Assembly: GCA_965277445.1 (NCBI GenBank)
Contig: CBDICY010000030.1
Coordinates: forward strand, 248,001-312,000
Source of the DNA: JAFMDF01 sp965277445
GTDB taxonomy: Bacteria > Bacteroidota > Bacteroidia > Chitinophagales > Saprospiraceae
Length of the DNA: 64,000 nucleotides
Direction: 5' to 3'
Shown piece by piece: positions 8,402 through 15,913 of the stretch. Under the pieces are notes generated by a model. It made no database searches. It saw only the letters and a program-made list of their open reading frames with translations, and was not told where the DNA came from. The translations under genes were made by a program, and so were the position numbers. Within the stretch, counting starts at the first letter, position 1, and every line of letters starts with the position of its first letter.

Positions 8402-8845
8402 CTAAAACCAACTAGCCCCATACTGTTGAAATGGCCAAGGAATTCTTGACAAAATGACCAATAAGCCAATGGTAAAAAAGATAAAAGTCGTCTTAAATTT
8501 TTGCGTATCATCTGTTGCCTTTTTTGCTTTGATATGACCAACAGAAATAAGGATAATCCCAATAATCATCATTGCCAAATGTTCAACTGCAAAAAATCGT
8601 GCAATAGGTTCTTTCATCACACTCTCTCCAATTGCGTGAACTTTTGGACTCATCATATACAAGCCTAAACCTAATAATAATTGAATATGGCTAGAAATGA
8701 AAGCGGCTAAACTAGCTTTTCTATCTCCATCTGTAAAAGTTGCACCACTTTTCCATTTACTATAAGCGTTAAAAATAGCATATAAAAGGGCAACTAATAG
8801 TATCCAACGAATACCAGAGTGAGCATGTTTTAAACCTTCGTACAT
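8402..8845 (-). CDS. Conserved four-helix membrane protein (cytochrome b-like in appearance)
   Basis: A 147-residue integral membrane protein with four predicted helices: IRWILLVALLYAIFNAY, AAFISSHIQLLLGLGLYMM, VEHLAMMIIGIILISVG and TTFIFFTIGLLVILSRI. His residues occur at helix edges (LKHAHSGIRW, SSHIQLLLG, VEHLAMM, VGHIKAK). That pattern resembles small Bacteroidota proteins often labelled cytochrome b or hypothetical, so heme ligation is possible but not shown. The C-terminus WPFQQYGASWF looks conserved. Function unknown. Confidence 0.75.
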   Translation of the reverse strand: MYEGLKHAHSGIRWILLVALLYAIFNAYSKWKSGATFTDGDRKASLAAFISSHIQLLLGLGLYMMSPKVHAIGESVMKEPIARFFAVEHLAMMIIGIILISVGHIKAKKATDDTQKFKTTFIFFTIGLLVILSRIPWPFQQYGASWF

Positions 8846-9019
8846 TATTTTGATTTTTTATAATTGCCTATCTAGGGATAGGTTAAAATATTGAATAGTG
8901 CTTTGTTCATCAATTGAAAGCAAACTATTCAAAAAGTAATTTTGGTAAAAATAGCAGGAAAAATGAAAAGGTAGGTAGTAAATTTAGAAAAAGAATTACG
9001 TTTTGACCAAAATCATAAT

Positions 9020-9540
9020 TTATTTGATTGTTCCTCGACAGATAACAGAAACAGGATTGCTGTCGTTAATGCCATAAAAAATAGAATCTTTTTCAAAGTG
9101 GAGAAAGTTTGTGCATTTACATACATAGGGGTCTCTTGTAGAGAAGAAATGAGTTTTATCTTTATCAAAAGAGGTATAGAAATGACTACCAAAATGATGG
9201 GTTAATAATTCGGCGGAAATAAAAATAGTTTCGTCTTTTATCTTTCTATCCAAAAAATAATCATGTTCTCTATAATTACTTATAGCTACTTTTATCGTAT
9301 CAATAAAAAAACTGTCTATTACAATTCCTTCACATCATACATAGAAGTGCCTACTAGCGTAGTTGTAATGACTTGACATTTTACTGGATATTCATCAAGG
9401 TGTTTATCTAATTTTTGAAATAATCCATTGTCTGCGGTACTTAAAGGCTCATTATTTACAGCGTAGGGAATTTTATCTTTATTACAAGCAAAACAATAAA
9501 AGAGTACTAAGCCAAAAATAATGCTTCCGAATTTTTTCAT
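9020..9540 (-). pseudogene. Frameshifted small lipoprotein gene
   Basis: Two adjacent frames look like one gene. The 5' part (9540-9319) encodes a lipoprotein signal, MKKFGSIIFGLVLFYCFACN, and stops after TSMYDVKEL. The 3' part is in another frame and has no ATG. Its open frame extends back past its only TTG to overlap the first part, reading GIVIDSFFIDTIKVAISNYR, and ends PVSVICRGTIK. Restoring one missing base near 9324-9328 (AAGGAA to AAGGGAA) would join them into a protein of about 172 residues. The function is unknown. A sequencing error, a true pseudogene or programmed shifting would all fit. I favour a simple 1-base deletion or error. Confidence 0.55.
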
Positions 9541-9684
9541 TTGACTATAAATATTTGAATAAAGAGAGGTTTAACAAATTAAGAAAATTTAGCTTGAGAT
9601 ACCCAAATTCGGTTAATTTTAACTTAAAAAATCAGTATTCAGCTTTGTTCTATTCCTTTCCTTTTTATATTCCTAAAAATCCCT

Positions 9685-9692
9685 TACTTTTG
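9685..9692 (+). promoter_or_regulatory. -7 promoter element TACTTTTG for rpsP
   Basis: Exact TAnnTTTG match, giving a leader of about 65 bases before rpsP. No clear -33 element is visible at the usual spacing. Confidence 0.55.
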
Positions 9693-9765
9693 CCCTCGTT
9701 AAAAACCCACCGTCTCCTAGCAGAGATTACGTGGGTATGGTTGAACCAAATAAACTTTAACAGTA

Positions 9766-10299
9766 ATGTCTGTAAAAATTAGATTGCAAAGAAAGGGACG
9801 TAGAAAAAGACCTTTCTATCACATCGTGGTAGCCGATGCAAGAGCTCCAAGAGATGGTCGTTTTATCGAAAAATTGGGAACTTATAACCCAATGACTTCT
9901 CCAGCGACTATTGATTTAGATAGAGATGCTGCATTTGAGTGGTTGATGAAAGGCGCACAGCCTACAGATACTGCCAGAGCGATTCTTCGTTTCAAAGGCG
10001 TATTATACAAAAAACACCTTGACAGAGGAGTTAAGAAAGGTGCTTTGACTCAAGAACAAGCAGATGCTAAGTATCAAGCTTGGATTGATGAAAAAGAAGC
10101 AAAAATTGCTAGTCGTTTTGAAAAAAGCGCAGAAGCAAAAATTGCTCAATTAGCTAAATTGTCTGGAACACCACCACCTCCTCCGGCTCCTGAGCCAGAA
10201 CCAGAAGTGGAAGCTCCAGCAGCAGAGGCTACAGAAGCAGCACCAGCAGCGGAAGCTGAAGCGAGTGCGGAAGCAACAACAACAGATAGCGCAGAATAA
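9766..10299 (+). CDS. rpsP: 30S ribosomal protein S16 with acidic C-terminal tail
   Basis: Ribosomal protein S16, part of the 30S body. The N-terminal 85 residues are typical (MSVKIRLQRKGRRKRPFYHI, DARAPRDGRFIEKLGTYNP). The protein is 177 residues, about twice the E. coli length. A helical extension (about 90-130) is followed by a low-complexity tail rich in Pro, Glu and Ala (PPPPPAPEPEPEVEAPAAEA). Long S16 tails are common in Bacteroidota. No rimM or trmD follows here, unlike in many bacteria. A clear terminator follows, so it appears monocistronic. Confidence 0.98.
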   Translation: MSVKIRLQRKGRRKRPFYHIVVADARAPRDGRFIEKLGTYNPMTSPATIDLDRDAAFEWLMKGAQPTDTARAILRFKGVLYKKHLDRGVKKGALTQEQADAKYQAWIDEKEAKIASRFEKSAEAKIAQLAKLSGTPPPPPAPEPEPEVEAPAAEATEAAPAAEAEASAEATTTDSAE

Positions 10300-10321
10300 A
10301 CCAATTTGTGTTATTCCATAT

Positions 10322-10359
10322 AAAAAAGGCTTGGAGCATTTGCTTCAAGCCTTTTTTTT
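10322..10359 (+). terminator. Intrinsic terminator of rpsP
   Basis: 10-bp stem GGCTTGGAGC / GCTTCAAGCC (one G-U pair), loop ATTT, preceded by an A-run and followed by eight T. Confidence 0.92.
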
Positions 10360-10474
10360 GTGGAAAAAACCAAAATGATTAAATGTTTGATAAATGTAGG
10401 ATTTCTTTGTCAATTTTGACTATAGACCCTACATTTACTCATTTTATTATTTTGTTATTTATTCATTAATTTCC

Positions 10475-13400
10475 TTATCTATTCTTATGTACCAATAATT
10501 TTTTAGCAATCGGTAATTCCCCGTCTACCTGAAAAATAACCAAATATAAACCATTCGCTATTGCTTGTAAATTGACAGTATGTTTCGTCTCCTCATTAAT
10601 GGAAATATTGCGTTCCCAAATGGAAGTCGCCAATTGATTATAAATAGTAATGGTTGCTTTTTTTTGCTTAAACCCTTGTAAGTCAAACGTTACATTAGTA
10701 GATGCAGGATTAGGATAGAAGGAAACCTTGGAAGTAGTCTGATTATTGCTAGTTGGTTGCAGAACGGCATTACTTAATCTATTATCATTCGGATGGACGG
10801 TATTGGATGAAGTAGAGCTACCTAAAGTAATTGGAACAATTTTTTCACAAAGATCTACCCAATTTTCATCATAAAAATTAATATTTACTTGGTAATTTCC
10901 ATCAATTAATTCTGTTGCAATCGCTTCTGTACCACAATTCCCTACACATTCAAAAAGTAGGTCATAATTCTCACTAAATATTTTCACGATACTATTTGGC
11001 GCAGTTAAATTAGCCACACTTACTTGACCCCCTGATGCGGTAATGGCTACTGCTTCACAATCTGGAGTACTACTACCATTATTTTCTTCATTCTCACTAT
11101 TTCCATCGTTACCTCCACCATTTCCATCATTATTACCTGTATCTGACGGTTCAGATGCTGTATCTAAAGTCGTTCTTTGCTGACAAACCAACGCCCATTC
11201 TGTCGTATATAGTTGGATATCAATGATATAATTGCCTGGATTAGTAATTGGAATGTCTACTTCTGTTTGACAGTCCGTGAAACAATTAAAAATTTGATTA
11301 TAATCTTCATCAAAAACATTAACAATCTTATTTGCGGTGCTAAAGTTGGTTAATGAAATAGCCGATGTGGTATGACGAATCGTCACATTTTCACAAGGAT
11401 TGTCGCTTTGATTATTACCTCCATCAGCATTCCCGTTACCTCCTGTATTACCGTCTTCTTCGCCCGTATTTCCATCTCCGTCATTATTCATAGCGGTAAC
11501 ATTTATTGCTTCTTGGGTTTCACATATAAATACCCAATCTGCCGAATACAATTGTACGTCTACAAAATAATTGCCAATGGCTAATGAAGAGAAAGTTAGT
11601 GGTGTTCGACAATCATCTGAACATTCTTCGATAATATTATAGGCTTCATCAAAGAGTTTAACAATTTTATTAGGGGCGTTTAAATTATTAACCGAAACCC
11701 TATTATTATCAAGGGTGATGGTTAAAGCAGTGCATAAATCATTTTCATTATTGTCGTCGCTATTATCACCGTCACCAGCATTTCCATTATCACCGTTATT
11801 GTTATTATTCCCATCTCCATTATTGTCTCCATCTGAACCATTATCATTGGGATCACTTTCACCAGTAACTCGAATAATTTGTACTCCAGCTGCGGTATTG
11901 CCACAATCATCTGTAGCCGTCCAAGTACGGGTTAAGACATAATTTCTGGTATCGGTACTTTCGGAAACGCTTACGGTCATCTCTAAATCAACCGCTGTAT
12001 CGCAATTATCGGTAGCTACTGGTTGAGCGGGGGCAGGAACGGCGTCAAAATTTACGGTGACATCTGCTGGTACATTTGCGATAATCGGTGGCACCGTTTC
12101 ACAATCGCTGGCATTACATGGATCAGTCATTTCTTCTTCATTGATCACTAAAATGACTTGTTGTCCCATTACCATATTGCCGCAATCATCGGTCGCAATC
12201 CAAGTACGAGTTAAGACATAATTATTGTCGGTGTCATTATCTGTTCTTACTTCTTCTAATTGAACGGCTACATCTGTATCACAATTATCCGTAGCGGTAG
12301 GGTTCGTTGGAGTAGGAATGGCTGTAGCATCCACCGTTATATCTGCTGGTAAATTCATTAAAACAGGTGCTTCTTGCTCACAATCGCTGGCAGTACATGG
12401 ATTATTATTCTCTTCTCCCATGTTATTATCTTCATTGCCATTGTCTTCTCCTCCTGTTTCTCCATCTGTTCTTTCTACAATAATCGTTGCTTCACTAGAA
12501 CAAATTAATTGCCATCTATCGGTATAAAATTCAATGTCCACTTTATAAGTATCAGGTGCTAAAGCACGGGTTGTTTGTACATCTCCACAATTTCTAAAAC
12601 AATTATAAACCACTCTATTATCCGAGGCAAATACCTTGACGATTTCATTAGGGGCTAATAAATTACTAATTGAGATTTTATCTCCTTCGAGTTTGACTTC
12701 TGCCGAACTACACGCCAACGATAAAATGGGATCTAAAACCATTACTCGTTGTGTAGCGGTATTGACATTCCCACAATCATCCGTTGCGGTCCAAGTACGA
12801 ATTATTTGAAAACCATCGTCATTATCATTATCAATGCGAGCTTCCATGAACTCGGTTGTTACGTTATTGGAGCAATTATCAATAACGATTGGCTGCCCAA
12901 TGGCTAAATTGTCATTGGCACCAATGGAGGTATCTCTTGGCACATTTTCAAAAGTCGGTGGCGCATTATCAACTACTTTTAAGAAAGCCGTTTTGGTGGT
13001 TGTATTGCCACATTGATCGGTTAAAGTGTAATTGACAGCAAAACCAATATCATCATTACAATCAAAATTAAGGTTGCTAATGTCGAAATTGTCGGCATTG
13101 AAATCACTTGATACGGTTACTTCTCCACAATTATCAAATAAACAAGTTTCTAATAAAGCAATATTATCTGTATGCCAACCTACTACTCTTGAAGCTGCGG
13201 TTTCATCTCCTTCACAGTTCACACCGAAATCTACAGGATTACAAAAAGACTCTGGCGGCGTTGTATCTCTTAGCGTGAAACTAACCGTCTCAAATTTGGA
13301 GTTGCCACATTGGTCTTTAATTAGATAATTGACTTCAAAACTGCCTGTAATACCGCAAGGTCCAGCAATTCTGCCATAATCGAAATCACTAATTATTTCT

Positions 13401-14134
13401 ACTGGACCACAATCTGCCTGCGTACAATTTCTTAATTGGTTGGTATTGCTTAAATCCCAAGATTCAGCAGCAAATCGACTACCATCTAAACCATTACATT
13501 CGTGAATAATATCAGATATTTCGCAAAAAACGAATAAAGGATCTTTGCCGACTCGAATGGTTTGTTCGCAAGTACTTGCATTTCCACAGGCATCAGTCAC
13601 CGTCCAAGTTCGTCGAACGATTTCTGGTAGATTATCACAAAAGCCATCTCCTTCATTGACATCAACATAATTAATCGTCAAATCTTCTCCTTCTGAACAA
13701 TCTGTCACCTCAGGAAACCCTAAATCTGGATTTTCTGCTGGATTGAGACTAGCATCACAGTCAATAATAACCTCTGGGATGCAAGTAATTGCAGGAGGTG
13801 TATTGTCTACTAACCTAATTCGCTGTAATAAAGTCATAAATCCACCACAATTATCACTAACTGACCAGAAACGCAATAGTACTCCTGTTCCACCACATTG
13901 GGTCAATTGATCGATATTATCGGAAAAAGTAATGTCTGATAAACCATCGCTACAAGTTGTGCTAACGGCAGGAAAGCCGATAGTTGGATTTTCTTCAGAA
14001 GGGACCAAATCAATACCACATTCTACAGTAATATTTTCTGGATAATCAATGGTAATTTGCCCATGTAGGAAAGTGGATAGGCATAGACATAGACATAGAC
14101 ATAGTGTAATTTGTCTGATTGTTTTTGATTGCAT
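10475..14134 (-). CDS. T9SS cargo protein with HYR-like domains and four 4-Cys modules
   Basis: A 1219-residue secreted protein. Residues 1-26 are a signal peptide whose core is LCLCLCLCL. Residues 27-470 hold several HYR/Ig-like domains (repeats of RTWTVTDACGN and DNTPP). A 4-Cys module follows at about 475-553. Two near-identical HYR domains (about 585-755) carry the motif YVLTRTWTATDDCGN. Three further 4-Cys modules sit at about 801-880, 914-990 and 1026-1104. The modules are joined by Asn/Asp/Gly/Glu linkers (for example GDNNGDGNNNNNGDNGN). The last 80 residues are a T9SS type A sorting domain (VSFYPNPAST ... NGLYLVIF ... KKLLVHK). It is expected on the cell surface or released. The role is unknown; adhesion is a guess. 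It is the only gene in its transcription unit. Confidence 0.88.
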   Translation of the reverse strand: MQSKTIRQITLCLCLCLCLSTFLHGQITIDYPENITVECGIDLVPSEENPTIGFPAVSTTCSDGLSDITFSDNIDQLTQCGGTGVLLRFWSVSDNCGGFMTLLQRIRLVDNTPPAITCIPEVIIDCDASLNPAENPDLGFPEVTDCSEGEDLTINYVDVNEGDGFCDNLPEIVRRTWTVTDACGNASTCEQTIRVGKDPLFVFCEISDIIHECNGLDGSRFAAESWDLSNTNQLRNCTQADCGPVEIISDFDYGRIAGPCGITGSFEVNYLIKDQCGNSKFETVSFTLRDTTPPESFCNPVDFGVNCEGDETAASRVVGWHTDNIALLETCLFDNCGEVTVSSDFNADNFDISNLNFDCNDDIGFAVNYTLTDQCGNTTTKTAFLKVVDNAPPTFENVPRDTSIGANDNLAIGQPIVIDNCSNNVTTEFMEARIDNDNDDGFQIIRTWTATDDCGNVNTATQRVMVLDPILSLACSSAEVKLEGDKISISNLLAPNEIVKVFASDNRVVYNCFRNCGDVQTTRALAPDTYKVDIEFYTDRWQLICSSEATIIVERTDGETGGEDNGNEDNNMGEENNNPCTASDCEQEAPVLMNLPADITVDATAIPTPTNPTATDNCDTDVAVQLEEVRTDNDTDNNYVLTRTWIATDDCGNMVMGQQVILVINEEEMTDPCNASDCETVPPIIANVPADVTVNFDAVPAPAQPVATDNCDTAVDLEMTVSVSESTDTRNYVLTRTWTATDDCGNTAAGVQIIRVTGESDPNDNGSDGDNNGDGNNNNNGDNGNAGDGDNSDDNNENDLCTALTITLDNNRVSVNNLNAPNKIVKLFDEAYNIIEECSDDCRTPLTFSSLAIGNYFVDVQLYSADWVFICETQEAINVTAMNNDGDGNTGEEDGNTGGNGNADGGNNQSDNPCENVTIRHTTSAISLTNFSTANKIVNVFDEDYNQIFNCFTDCQTEVDIPITNPGNYIIDIQLYTTEWALVCQQRTTLDTASEPSDTGNNDGNGGGNDGNSENEENNGSSTPDCEAVAITASGGQVSVANLTAPNSIVKIFSENYDLLFECVGNCGTEAIATELIDGNYQVNINFYDENWVDLCEKIVPITLGSSTSSNTVHPNDNRLSNAVLQPTSNNQTTSKVSFYPNPASTNVTFDLQGFKQKKATITIYNQLATSIWERNISINEETKHTVNLQAIANGLYLVIFQVDGELPIAKKLLVHKNR
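14081..14104. repeat. In-frame 6-bp tandem repeat inside the signal peptide
   Basis: CATAGA repeats three times and then CATAGT, encoding alternating Leu-Cys in the hydrophobic core of the 1219-residue protein. Gain or loss of a unit would keep the frame and change the core by two residues. Confidence 0.85.
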
Positions 14135-14539
14135 CTTTTTGTTTTTATCTTGAAATGTAATCGCTTCGTCCTATTACAAGGAAATGCGACTAGTTTAGTA
14201 TCAAAGATACCTTAGCGAATTGCTATTTATTGGGGGATATAGGGGCGTAGTCACACGAATGTTAAATAATACATGTGTACTAGTTAAACTTGTGGGGGGA
14301 AGTTTAGTCTTGAGGTTATTAGATTTGTTAGTCTGTAAGTGTGGTGAAAACAGTTTGGAAAGTATTCTGCTATAAAAATACAGTCTTTTAAGATGGAATA
14401 AAAGTATTACGGTGTTTTTTTATGATGGATAACTTTAGAGGGTAAATTATGTGGGCTATTGCCATTGCCATTATTCCGTTAGTAGTGGGCGTTAACCTAC
14501 CAAATTTTACAATATCATATCAATATTAATGATGGCCAA
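14135..14539. other. Spacer between radC and the cargo protein gene
   Basis: It holds a minus-strand -7 element (14202-14209) and otherwise AT-rich sequence with a G-run near 14290. No gene or RNA is evident. Confidence 0.45.
14202..14209 (-). promoter_or_regulatory. -7 promoter element TATCTTTG for the 1219-residue cargo gene
   Basis: Minus-strand match to TAnnTTTG, about 68 bases upstream of the start codon. No convincing -33 element. Confidence 0.45.
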
Positions 14540-15247
14540 TTAGCCCAACTTACCCTCATCCGCAAAGCTATAATACCGATGATCGCCAATAATTAAATGG
14601 TCTAATATTTTAATGCTGAGCACGTCGCCTGCTGCAACTAATTTTTTGGTAAGTGCTATATCTTGTGGAGAAGGAAATACATTGCCTGATGGATGATTAT
14701 GTACTAAAATTAAATAAACGGCTTGTCCTTCTATGGCTTTTTTGAAAACGACTTTGGCATCTACTACGGTTCCTGTAGTGCCTCCAAGACTGACTTGTTG
14801 TCTACCAATGATTTTGTTAGCTCGATTGAGTAATAAGATCCAGAATTCTTCATGGGGTAAATCCATGAGAAGGGGAGCGATGAGGTTATAAGAATCTCGG
14901 CTACAAGTAATTTGAGGACGGTCTTTAATATTGGTGAGTTGGCGACGACGCCCCAATTCTAAAGCGGCAGTAATGGTAATAGCTTTTGCTGGTCCAATGC
15001 CTTTAAATTTCATATAATCCGCAATAGAGCGTTTACCTAATTCATTTAAATCATTTCCTGTCGAACGCAAAATATCTTGTGCTAATTCGACTGCCGACTG
15101 TTCTATTGAGCCTGAACTCAATAAAATACCTAATAATTCAGCGTCCGACAGGTTATGCTTTCCTTTTAGCAGTAACTTTTCTCTTGGGCGGTCTTCTTCT
15201 GCCCAAGAAGTTATGGCTAGTTTTTTGACGGTGTAGTTGTTCTCCAT
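14540..15247 (-). CDS. radC: RadC family JAB/MPN domain protein
   Basis: A 235-residue RadC homologue. The N-terminal UPF0758 helical region has a helix-hairpin-helix (YMKFKGIGPAKAITITAALELGRR). The C-terminal JAB/MPN metalloprotease-like domain carries the metal motif HNHPSGNVFPSPQD near residue 180. All metal-binding residues of the family appear present. RadC was named from a repair phenotype, but its biochemical role is unresolved. It is transcribed leftward and stands alone. Confidence 0.95.
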   Translation of the reverse strand: MENNYTVKKLAITSWAEEDRPREKLLLKGKHNLSDAELLGILLSSGSIEQSAVELAQDILRSTGNDLNELGKRSIADYMKFKGIGPAKAITITAALELGRRRQLTNIKDRPQITCSRDSYNLIAPLLMDLPHEEFWILLLNRANKIIGRQQVSLGGTTGTVVDAKVVFKKAIEGQAVYLILVHNHPSGNVFPSPQDIALTKKLVAAGDVLSIKILDHLIIGDHRYYSFADEGKLG

Positions 15248-15544
15248 AGCAACAGTGTTTGTGTAGAGATAGCGTAAGAGGCTTTGGGTTAAGGTGTAGG
15301 TAACCTAAAAAATGCAAAACAGCATTTGGTATTAAGGGTTGCTTTCAAAAAGGAATAGGAAGAGCCACATGTGACTCCTCCTTTTTTCATTACTTTGGGG
15401 TTATATAAAATTTTTTAAGTTGGGGTAAATAATAACTGACTATTTAAAATCAGTCGTTATTTTAGAAAGATTTGGTTTGCGTATATAAAAAAAGATTAAT
15501 TCTTGATTTTGGATATGGTCAGGAAATTTATTGAAAACTGAGTC

Positions 15545-15575
15545 CGTTCAAAGCGCTTCCTTAGCGCTTTGAACG
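15545..15575. other. Perfect 12-13 bp hairpin of unknown role
   Basis: CGTTCAAAGCGC at 15545-15556 and its exact complement at 15564-15575; the stem can extend one more pair around a 5-base loop. The GC content is higher than its surroundings. No T-run follows on either strand, so it is not a normal intrinsic terminator. Confidence 0.6.
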
Positions 15576-15815
15576 TATATTCAGTATCATTTTGTCCTTT
15601 CAAAGTTACAATCTAAGCATGGTGACTATTATTTTCTTTGTTATCGTTTAGAAAGCTAATAGCCATTATCTGCAAAATTGTTAGCGAAAATTTTCATGGT
15701 GTCCAATCATAAAAACTTACACTTATATAGATGCGGGAATGTTTAATATTCCACACTTTTTTTTAATTTTTTTAAAAAAAAGAGAAAATTGTTTTTTTGA
15801 AGGAAGTTTTATAGC

Positions 15816-15856
15816 AAAAAAAAGCCTAAAGACTCAGTCGAATCTTTAGGCTTTTT
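15816..15856 (-). terminator. Intrinsic terminator of the OmpA/PD40 gene
   Basis: 9-bp perfect stem GCCTAAAGA / TCTTTAGGC with A-run and T-run flanks on both sides, so it can work in both directions. It lies 58 bases past the leftward OmpA stop codon. Confidence 0.9.
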
Positions 15857-15913
15857 ATTAGAGATACTTCTAAAATTTGACTTCTGGAAGTACTGGACTT
15901 TTAAGCAATAATA

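Larger units (their letters stand above)
15248..15913. other. Spacer between the OmpA gene and radC
   Basis: About 670 bases without a gene. It contains a terminator for the OmpA gene (15816-15856), a perfect 13-bp hairpin (15545-15575) and A/T homopolymer tracts around 15760-15800. No coding frame of note. Confidence 0.5.

Noticed and set aside
10475..14134. Short plus-strand frames opposite the cargo protein gene
   Set aside because: They arise from the repetitive Asn/Asp/Gly linkers read in reverse and carry no signals of their own.
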